Shown: one piece after another, positions 18,769 to 25,648 of the stretch | How positions within the stretch are numbered: position 1 is the first letter of the stretch | Layout of the letters: each line of letters begins with the position of its first letter | Assembly: GCF_000739915.1 (NCBI RefSeq) | Contig: NZ_BBJT01000021.1 | Span: 1-61,043, forward strand | Direction of reading: 5' to 3' | DNA: 61,043 nt | Source: Paenibacillus chitinolyticus NBRC 15660 | GTDB lineage: Bacteria; Bacillota; Bacilli; Paenibacillales; NBRC-103111 | Translations under genes and position numbers: made by a program | The notes under the pieces: generated by a model | What the model was told of the DNA's origin: nothing | The model's database searches: none | What the model saw: only the letters and a program-made list of their open reading frames with translations

Positions 18769-19872
18769 ATGAACAACGCAGTGCTCAAAACGAACCGGAT
18801 CATTTACATCGATCTCCTGCGGATTCTCTCGATTCTCGCCGTGATCATTTTACATATTACCGCCACCCTGCTGACCAGCACGAACGATTTCAACACGGCC
18901 TCCTGGTGGGTGAGCAATCTGTTCAATTCCGCCGCGCGTTTCGCGGTGCCCGTCTTTTTTATGATCAGCGGGGCGATGATTCTGCGGTCGGAAGTCAAAT
19001 CCTACAAAACGTTCTTCCTGAAGCGCATCATGCCGCTTTTCGTTTCGCTCGTAAGCTGGTCTCTGATCTACAGCATTTTCACCCAGTATTATTTGCAGAA
19101 AAGTACCATGGGCGCGGGGGAGTTCCTGCTCAGCTTCGCTTACAAGTTCATTCTGGACCGCAACTATATCCACCTGTGGTTCCTGTATGCGATCATTGCT
19201 ATCTACCTGACGGTGCCGCTCATCAGCCGAATGGTCAAGGCATGCACCGAGAAAGAGCTGCGGTATTACCTGCTGCTCTGGTTTACCGTCAGCATCGCGT
19301 ACCGCTTCATTACGGACTGCGTGCTGCGGATTACGTCGGAAAGCCTGTATGTGCCCATCATGAACATCCCTTTGTTTATGGGGTATCTCGGTTATTTTAT
19401 CCTGGGTTATTATTTATTCCATTATGAAATATCGCCCAAGCTGAAGAACGTCCTGTTCAATCTGGGGATCGTCTCCTTCTTTCTGACGCCGGTGGCCACG
19501 TATTTCGCTTCCATGTACAGCGGGGTGCTGGACGAAATGTTCTACGGCAATTACTCCGTGACGACATTTTTCATGGCAGCCGGCCTCTTTATTCTCTTTA
19601 AAGAAAAGGATGCCGCGATCAGCGCCAAGGTGAACGACAAAGTCAAACGGCTCGTCGGCTCCATTTCCAAAGCGAGCTTCAGCATTTACCTGATCCACCT
19701 GCTTATCGAAATTATGGTCTCCCGGAGGACGGAGGTCGAAGGAAGCCTGGTCGAGACGACCATTACGCTTCTGTTTAACCTCGGCGCGGTTTTTGTGGTC
19801 AGCTACATTCTCGTGAAAATTCTCAATCTCAACAAAATCGTGACGAATGTCTTATTCGGCGGGAAAGGGTAA
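18769..19872 (+). CDS. Acyltransferase family 3 membrane protein (IcaC/WecH-like)
   Basis: The protein has 367 residues and about ten hydrophobic segments. The N-terminal RIIYIDLLRILSILAVIILH, with Arg and catalytic-type His, is typical of acyltransferase-3 proteins, which O-acetylate or succinylate surface polysaccharides. FAVPVFFMISGAMIL and FSIYLIHLLIEI match the family pattern. AACGGAGGAAAC precedes the ATG. It lies between the GT2 synthase and the GH18 gene, as expected for a polymer-modifying subunit analogous to IcaC. Confidence 0.87.
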   Translation: MNNAVLKTNRIIYIDLLRILSILAVIILHITATLLTSTNDFNTASWWVSNLFNSAARFAVPVFFMISGAMILRSEVKSYKTFFLKRIMPLFVSLVSWSLIYSIFTQYYLQKSTMGAGEFLLSFAYKFILDRNYIHLWFLYAIIAIYLTVPLISRMVKACTEKELRYYLLLWFTVSIAYRFITDCVLRITSESLYVPIMNIPLFMGYLGYFILGYYLFHYEISPKLKNVLFNLGIVSFFLTPVATYFASMYSGVLDEMFYGNYSVTTFFMAAGLFILFKEKDAAISAKVNDKVKRLVGSISKASFSIYLIHLLIEIMVSRRTEVEGSLVETTITLLFNLGAVFVVSYILVKILNLNKIVTNVLFGGKG

Positions 19873-19874
19873 CG

Positions 19875-21014
19875 ATGAAAATACACCTGTATACGAAACT
19901 GTTCGTGGCGCTGCTGATCTCCGGAATGGGCTTTTACTTCTATACCACCAGTCAGGCCAAAGACCATAAAATCAATTCCGTCTACGTCATCCCGACCGGG
20001 GACAAGCTGGACGAGATCAACTTCGAGGAGAAGAAGATCGATATCGCGTTCTTGGCTTTCGCCCAGATAGGGGACAAGTACAAGGTATCCTTTCATCAAG
20101 ACGAAGCGGCGGATGCCGAAATCAAAGAGAATATCAAAAAGCTCAAAAAAAACAACCCCAAAACGAGCATCGTACTCGCCGTAGGGGGATACGGGGCGGA
20201 CGGCTTTTCCGACGCGAGTCTGCAGGAGAACCGGCGGACGTTTACCGACAACATTATTGCTCTGGTCAAAGAGCTCGGCCTGGACGGGGTCGATATCGAC
20301 TGGGAATATCCGGCCTCGGATGCGTGGGGAACGCAAAAATCCCGCAGCGAAGACACGCAGAACTTCACGTTCCTGATGAAGGAGCTCAGAGAGAAGCTGA
20401 ACCAGCTTCCGCATAAGAACAAGAAGTACATCCTGACCTTCGCGTCAGGGACGCAGGACTGGTACTTCAAGAACGTCGAGGTTAAGAAAGTGGAAAAATA
20501 CGTCGACTACATCAACGTGATGAGCTACGATCTGACCGGCAAATGGTCGGATACGACGGGGCTCAACTCCAATCTGTACAAGGATGCGGAGAACAAATCC
20601 ATAGACAGCGTGGACAGTATCGTGAAGCTGTATCTCAATCACCATATCGATCCGGCGAAGCTGCTGCTCGGGGTTCCCGCGTATTCGTACGGATGGGAGG
20701 ACGTCAAAAGCGACGGCGACGGGGCGTTCTCCCCGGGCAAGCCGATCGACATCGACAAGACCGATCTCAGCTACAAGACCATCGAGAAGAAATACATGGA
20801 CAAGAACGGGTTCAAACGGTATTTCGACGAGAAAGCCAAAGCCGCTTATTTGTACGACGGCGAAACATTCATCTCTTACGAAGATAAAGAAGCGCTCCGG
20901 GAAAAAATCGCCTACATTAAGGCGAACAATCTCGGCGGCGCCATGGTCTGGGAATATTCCCAGGATGCGGACGACGGGCTTGTGAAGTATTTGGGGGATC
21001 ATTTGAACGAATAG
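19875..21014 (+). CDS. Glycoside hydrolase family 18 protein, membrane-anchored or secreted
   Basis: This 379-residue protein starts with a signal peptide or membrane anchor (LFVALLISGMGFYFY). The GH18 active-site motif DGVDIDWEYP spans residues 137-146, with catalytic Glu144; VLAVGGYG near 100 and VMSYDLTG near 217 fit the barrel. GH18 enzymes cut beta-1,4 bonds next to N-acetylglucosamine by substrate-assisted catalysis. Its start codon is 2 bases after the acyltransferase stop, so it is the last gene of the GT2-acyltransferase-GH18 operon. It probably trims or releases the polymer. No polysaccharide deacetylase gene is present in the operon. Confidence 0.9.
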   Translation: MKIHLYTKLFVALLISGMGFYFYTTSQAKDHKINSVYVIPTGDKLDEINFEEKKIDIAFLAFAQIGDKYKVSFHQDEAADAEIKENIKKLKKNNPKTSIVLAVGGYGADGFSDASLQENRRTFTDNIIALVKELGLDGVDIDWEYPASDAWGTQKSRSEDTQNFTFLMKELREKLNQLPHKNKKYILTFASGTQDWYFKNVEVKKVEKYVDYINVMSYDLTGKWSDTTGLNSNLYKDAENKSIDSVDSIVKLYLNHHIDPAKLLLGVPAYSYGWEDVKSDGDGAFSPGKPIDIDKTDLSYKTIEKKYMDKNGFKRYFDEKAKAAYLYDGETFISYEDKEALREKIAYIKANNLGGAMVWEYSQDADDGLVKYLGDHLNE

Positions 21015-21051
21015 GAAAAGGGAACGGACGCTTCAGAAGCGCACGGCTCCG

Positions 21052-21079
21052 GGCTGTCTCTCAGGAGGCGGCCTTTTTT
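21052..21079 (+). terminator. Terminator of the exopolysaccharide operon
   Basis: GGCTGTCTC, loop TCAG, GAGGCGGCC (two G-U pairs) is followed by TTTTTT. Confidence 0.8.
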
Positions 21080-21119
21080 ACTGATCCGGGAGCCGGATTG
21101 CACGCTTCCGAACGGCGGG

Positions 21120-21851
21120 TTATATCCGGGGAGTAAATTTCTTGCCGATAATATAGCCGTCTTTATAGCCGTCGTCTCCAAAGAAATCTTTGGCCAGATG
21201 CAGATATAAGCGAGGATGAACAAGCGATAAAGAATCCGATTCCGAAGGCTGATAATCCTTGAGGGAAGCATAACGGCTCAGGGCTTCTTCTCTTACATAA
21301 AGCAGGGTGTTTTGTGCGTACCACCACTGGACATGAGCATTTTCCCAGACCTGCTTGCGGATACAATCAACGGCGACAAATCCTTTTTTGTTAAAAAGCT
21401 CCGCCCAGTAGCCCGGCCACTGCTCGTTGATATGGTTCTTCCCCCCTTGGTAAGGAATGGCGGCCGAGAATAGAACCGCATCCCCATGGGAGACGAGGGT
21501 ATTTACATAAGTTTCGGCGGAAGCGTGGGGCAGATGTTCGCCGACCTCCAGGGAAACGACCAGATCATACTGCTTTCCGGAAGAAAAAAACGCGGCAAGA
21601 TCATGTTTTCTGAAATTCTCTTTCGGTATTTGGAGCATATCCTCATTCACATAATCACCGTCCACACCCAGGATTTCCCGGACTCCGAGGTCTTTAAAAA
21701 CAGAAAGCCAGGCGCCCGTGCCGCACCCGATGTCGATGACGGATTCCGGGTTAATAAGGTCCAAGAGAATAGGAACTATCTCGCAGGCCGATTTCCTGGA
21801 CCCCTCCTGCTGCGACTTAAAAAAATCCGGGTCATACACGGTTTCGTTCAT
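21120..21851 (-). CDS. Class I SAM-dependent methyltransferase
   Basis: The protein has about 243 residues if it starts at MNETVYDPDFF (21851), with AAAAGGAG about 12 bases upstream. The frame extends to an ATG at 21893. The SAM-binding motif I is VIDIGCGTGAWL, followed by an acidic motif II (ILGVDGDYV) and LVVSLEVGEHLP. WPGYWAELFNKKGF resembles methyltransferases found near sugar-modification genes. Substrate is unknown. It lies on the same strand as, and downstream of, two WYL regulator genes, but a terminator overlapping the end of the second WYL gene separates them. Confidence 0.82.
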   Translation of the reverse strand: MNETVYDPDFFKSQQEGSRKSACEIVPILLDLINPESVIDIGCGTGAWLSVFKDLGVREILGVDGDYVNEDMLQIPKENFRKHDLAAFFSSGKQYDLVVSLEVGEHLPHASAETYVNTLVSHGDAVLFSAAIPYQGGKNHINEQWPGYWAELFNKKGFVAVDCIRKQVWENAHVQWWYAQNTLLYVREEALSRYASLKDYQPSESDSLSLVHPRLYLHLAKDFFGDDGYKDGYIIGKKFTPRI

Positions 21852-22008
21852 TTTTCTCACCACTCCTTTTCCGCTGGGAATCATATCAGCCATGTCAACG
21901 TTTCTCCTACCATTGAATCGGCATTAGTATTTTATGGTAAATTATACCTTGTTTTATCTATTGCTTACAATCGTTTGAAAATAGTTTACTTCTTTTATCT
22001 ATTCGCAC

Positions 22009-22043
22009 AAAAAAAGCGTCAGCTCCCCGGAGCCGACGCTTTT
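22009..22043 (-). terminator. Terminator overlapping the 3' end of the second WYL gene
   Basis: On the minus strand, AAAAGCGTCGGCTCC and GGAGCTGACGCTTTTTTT form a strong hairpin whose first arm encodes the last residues (KASAPGS) of the WYL protein. Confidence 0.88.
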
Positions 22044-22900
22044 GGCGTTTCTATGTGCTTTTCCATCTCTGCATCAGGCGATGTGCCGCCGTTTTCTTCA
22101 GGTTCATCCCCGTAGCGTGCGAGCGCCCGCGCCGACGAATCGGCCATCCGCCACCGCAGATGCCGTCCTTCCACGACTTTTACTCTCATTCCGAGAAAAC
22201 GGATTTTCGATAAAATGTATTCCGCGTCTTCCCTCATATAGGTCAGTCTGATCCGGTACAGATCGTTCTCGTCGTCATAGCTGACTTCCTTCTCAAAGCA
22301 GGAGAATGCGTACAAAATCCGCGACAACTCACGGTTATAAGTGCGGACGACTTCGATGACCGAGCTTTCTTTGCGAAGCCCGACGCTCTGGTCGAGCTTG
22401 GCGGTAATCTCCTCGTATACACCGTCCGCCGGGGCCTCGGCCTCCAGCTCAAGGATGCTGCCGAGCTTGGTCGCCATATACATGCGGTTCCGCAAGTGGT
22501 ACCAGAGCAGGTACCATTCTTTCTTCACCATGGAGTATTCCAGTTTGTAAGGGATGCCGGACTGGCTCTCCATCGTACGGCCGTTTCGGATCCGGTAACT
22601 GAGCCGGATTCCCTGCCGTTCCCGCATAAAACGGCGCAGGGGGCGCAGAAGCGGATGGTACACCTGCTTGTCGGGGCTTTTGGCCTTCTCCGTGACAAGG
22701 GAATCCGTCTCCAGATCCGCCTCCTCTTCGAGAAGGCCGCGCAGCTTTGCCAGCGTTTCGGCCGCAAAGGCCTCTTCCGCAGCGGGATGCTTAAGAACGG
22801 ATTTTAACCAGGTGCGCTCATGGGAAGTCAGCGCCACGACGCCGGACTCCTCCAGCCGGGAAATCATCTGGTAGTTAAAGATTTTCTCGAACAGGTTCAT
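22019..22900 (-). CDS. WYL-domain protein (second of a tandem pair)
   Basis: The protein has about 293 residues if it starts at MNLFEKIFNY (22900). The start overlaps the end of the upstream WYL gene by 26 bases, with GGAG 13 bases before it. The longer frame to 22969 lies inside that gene and looks like out-of-frame sequence. The central and C-terminal parts match WYL-type ligand-binding domains (IRLSYRIRNG, YSMVKKEWYLLWYH, KLGSILELEA, then a WCX-like C-terminal part). I see no clear N-terminal helix-turn-helix, unlike its partner. The pair is probably made together and may form a hetero-oligomeric regulator. Confidence 0.82.
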   Translation of the reverse strand: MNLFEKIFNYQMISRLEESGVVALTSHERTWLKSVLKHPAAEEAFAAETLAKLRGLLEEEADLETDSLVTEKAKSPDKQVYHPLLRPLRRFMRERQGIRLSYRIRNGRTMESQSGIPYKLEYSMVKKEWYLLWYHLRNRMYMATKLGSILELEAEAPADGVYEEITAKLDQSVGLRKESSVIEVVRTYNRELSRILYAFSCFEKEVSYDDENDLYRIRLTYMREDAEYILSKIRFLGMRVKVVEGRHLRWRMADSSARALARYGDEPEENGGTSPDAEMEKHIETPKASAPGS

Positions 22901-24206
22901 AGTAGGCGTGAATCTCCTTCCATTCCGCGATGAATTCCTTTCTAAGCTGCCGGGGAGCGAGCACTTCACAACTGGACCCGAAGCTGCGCAGCCATGGCTT
23001 GATCTCGGTCAGTCCGTTGACCGTAATTTCGTAGACGAACGATTCTTCGTTCTCTTCGGTGATCGTTCCCCATTGCCCTTGCAGCAGCACCCTCTCCTTG
23101 ATAAAGTCGGCCGGAGCATCCAGCGGCCTGTAGAAACGCGCGCGAACCTTAACGGGGCCGGATGTATCAATGAGCCAACTGTAGCGCGTTTTCTCTTCCA
23201 GTTCCGCAAGCTTGCGCCGGAATTCTTCTTCCGGGACCGGGTTCTGCTCCTCGATCTGGGTGAGTCCTTCGATGCGGAACTTCATGATCCCCTGCCTGGC
23301 GTCGCTTGCGAGCAGATACCATCTTCCGTACTGATGGTCATACACGACCTTCAGCGGAAGCACATGCGCCTGTTTCCCGTTGGTCTCCCGTTCGAACAGG
23401 GGATTCGTATTGCGGGAGGCATAGCTTTTGTGCGTTTTCGGCGAAAAATACAGAAACCGGAGCTTCCTCCGCTGCCGGATCGCCTGAAAGAGGGGGAACA
23501 GATGCGCTTCGTCCAGAATGCGCGAGTAATAGTGATATTTGTATAAAAAAGGCTCGGCGATCGCCGTTTCCAGCCCCTGCTGCCGGATCGCTTTCTTGAG
23601 GCTATCCCGGAGGAGATAGCCCTGCACGGAAGGAAGCCGGGTATTCGCCATCACGTCCGCAAAATCGTACAGATCCAGAAGCTCCTCCCGGCTGAGCTGC
23701 CGGATCAGATCGTTATGCAGCCGGTACCGGTAGGGGCGGCCGCTCCCTTCTTTACGGATCACGCCGACTTCCTCCAAATATTTGAGGTCGGAGCGGATCG
23801 TTTTCTCGTCGGGCAGAGGGACGTCGTCCGGCATTCCGCCACAGCATGCGTCGATCAATTCTCCGGCGGACATGGCCTGGTCCTGCTCCTGCATGACCGC
23901 CAGCAGGAAGGGCAAACGCCGGCTTTCGGACTCCTTCATCGACTTTGCCCGGTAGAGGAAGAGGAGCAGAGGATCGGACGATTCATAGTAATTGAAACGG
24001 AGCATCTCCGCGAATTCCCGGCCCTGTTCTTCGGCCAGCGGATAAGAGACGGTGCTCGCTATTTCTTTGAGCCGGCGAAGCGTTTTATCAAACGTATGTA
24101 CGGAAATGCCCAGACGCTCGGCAAACTGCTGCCGGCTGTAGGCGCCGCTCGTCAGAACAAGCAGACGAAGGAACTGGATTTCTTTATCGAAGCTTTCGCG
24201 GGCCAT
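22875..24206 (-). CDS. HTH-WYL transcriptional regulator
   Basis: The 443-residue protein has an N-terminal winged-helix region (residues about 8-50, SRQQFAERLGISVHTFDKTLRRLKEI), a second HTH-like segment near 130-170 (EKTIRSDLKYLEEVGVI) and a WYL domain near 235-320 (RRKLRFLYFSPKTHK, YDHQYGRWYLLASD, FRIEGLTQIE) with a C-terminal WCX extension. WYL proteins bind nucleic acid or nucleotide ligands and often control DNA or RNA damage and defence genes. It is divergent from hen1-pnkp, with 173 bases between the start codons, so it is the obvious candidate regulator of that operon. GGGGGAGG lies close to the ATG. Confidence 0.9.
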   Translation of the reverse strand: MARESFDKEIQFLRLLVLTSGAYSRQQFAERLGISVHTFDKTLRRLKEIASTVSYPLAEEQGREFAEMLRFNYYESSDPLLLFLYRAKSMKESESRRLPFLLAVMQEQDQAMSAGELIDACCGGMPDDVPLPDEKTIRSDLKYLEEVGVIRKEGSGRPYRYRLHNDLIRQLSREELLDLYDFADVMANTRLPSVQGYLLRDSLKKAIRQQGLETAIAEPFLYKYHYYSRILDEAHLFPLFQAIRQRRKLRFLYFSPKTHKSYASRNTNPLFERETNGKQAHVLPLKVVYDHQYGRWYLLASDARQGIMKFRIEGLTQIEEQNPVPEEEFRRKLAELEEKTRYSWLIDTSGPVKVRARFYRPLDAPADFIKERVLLQGQWGTITEENEESFVYEITVNGLTEIKPWLRSFGSSCEVLAPRQLRKEFIAEWKEIHAYYEPVRENL

Positions 24207-24253
24207 GGTCCTCCCCCATCCTGTTTTTATTCCCTAAAATCTGTCATCTTTTC

Positions 24254-24300
24254 ATTGTATCAAAGGCCGGTGATAGGGGAAACGGAAACTTTCTCCCGGC
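24254..24300. promoter_or_regulatory. Putative regulatory region between the WYL and hen1 genes
   Basis: On the minus strand TACAAT (24254-24259) is a good -10 for the WYL operon with a weak -35. Just upstream is an imperfect inverted repeat with arms GCCGG...GGGGAAA and TTTCTCCCGGC (24266-24300). No strong promoter was recognised for hen1, which would suit an activated promoter. Confidence 0.45.
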
Positions 24301-24379
24301 ATCGTAATACTTTCGCCATGTTCCGCCGCCGCCGGATGAGTCATAATGGGGATATGACAAAGACAAGGAGAACTTTCTT

Positions 24380-25645
24380 ATGGCTATTGTTCAGCTTAGC
24401 TCGACAAATCCGCAGTTTTCGTACCTTATCCGCAAAAATCCGGAATCCGGCATGCTGCTCCGACCGGTCCGCAAAGGCATAGCTTACGGCTGGTACACCG
24501 GCGAGAACACCTTTAACGTGTATTTTAAGGACGCGGACAACGAAATTTCCTACAAACAGCATGACAAGGAAGAATTCGAATACCTCAATGTGTCCCGTTA
24601 CAATACGCCGCTGTTTCCGCTTAACGCATGGAACGAATTTTTTACGGCTCCGCTTAAAATACGGGACGAACGGGATTCGGAAGGCTTTACGCATACCGTC
24701 CGGATTCCAATGATTCATATCGAAATGATTCGGTACATTCATTTTTTTGAAAAGCATCTGCCGGATTTTTCGTTCGAAATCGCGCATCAGGCGCATAAAA
24801 CCTACTCCCTGACAGTGACGACGGGTCTTAGCCTGTATCACCTGCTGCATGCCGTCAGCGTGCTCTGCCTGTTCTTGTCCACGTTCGGCAACGAATATAT
24901 CGACATTTCCGAGCTTCTGCTCGAGAAGTACATCCGCAGCGTTCAGGTGATCGACGCGCCGTTTTATATCCGCAGTTTGTTCGTGAGGAATTTCCTCAAT
25001 TCGCGTGAGCGCTTTAAGAAGTATAAGGGGGAGCTGGAAAAAACGGACCGCTACGAAATCGATTTCGATTTCGGAGGAACCGGTCATCAGAGGCGGACCT
25101 TCATCCGCGGGCAGCTTCCTTTTGACAAAGCGGTTCTCGATATCGGATGCGGGGAAGGTTTTTACGCCATCCCGTTCGCGGCTAAACTGGAAGACACTTA
25201 CTACGCGGTGGATATCGATGAAGCAGCGCTGGAAACGGTCACCCGCAAGGCCCGGGCCAAGGAACTGGATAATCTCGTTCCCCTGCCTTCGATCAGGCAT
25301 TTTCTCGACCAGTATAACGGAGAAAAAGTCGATGTGATTCTGACGGAGGTCATTGAACACATGAGTCCCGAGGAAGCCCAGGCACTGATTTTACAGGTTT
25401 GTGCGGAAGTGGACTTCGACCGGTTTATCATTACGACGCCTAATGCCGATTTCAATCCCTTCTATGAACTGGACGGCTTCAGGCATCCCGATCATAAATG
25501 GGAGATGGGCGAGAAAGAATTCGGGCAGTGGATCGACGGTTTTATCGGGGCTGCAGGCTGCCGGGCCGAACGGGCGGCCATCGGGGACGGAGTCAACTCC
25601 ATCCGCACGACACAGGGCGTTATTTTAACGAAAAAGGAGGCGTAA
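24380..25645 (+). CDS. hen1: Bacterial Hen1 RNA 3'-terminal ribose 2'-O-methyltransferase
   Basis: The protein has 421 residues. The C-terminal half is a class I methyltransferase with LDIGCGEGFY (D254-G260) and the Hen1 metal-binding set EVIEH (E323, E326, H327) plus H372 in DHKWEM. The N-terminal half (about residues 1-230) corresponds to the Hen1 domain that in characterised systems activates the ligase module of Pnkp. Hen1 marks the 3' end of cleaved RNA with a 2'-O-methyl group, so a repaired RNA resists re-cleavage at that site. AAGGAGAAC precedes the ATG. The Pnkp gene starts 3 bases after the stop codon, so the two are co-translated. Confidence 0.93.
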   Translation: MAIVQLSSTNPQFSYLIRKNPESGMLLRPVRKGIAYGWYTGENTFNVYFKDADNEISYKQHDKEEFEYLNVSRYNTPLFPLNAWNEFFTAPLKIRDERDSEGFTHTVRIPMIHIEMIRYIHFFEKHLPDFSFEIAHQAHKTYSLTVTTGLSLYHLLHAVSVLCLFLSTFGNEYIDISELLLEKYIRSVQVIDAPFYIRSLFVRNFLNSRERFKKYKGELEKTDRYEIDFDFGGTGHQRRTFIRGQLPFDKAVLDIGCGEGFYAIPFAAKLEDTYYAVDIDEAALETVTRKARAKELDNLVPLPSIRHFLDQYNGEKVDVILTEVIEHMSPEEAQALILQVCAEVDFDRFIITTPNADFNPFYELDGFRHPDHKWEMGEKEFGQWIDGFIGAAGCRAERAAIGDGVNSIRTTQGVILTKKEA

Positions 25646-25648
25646 CCC

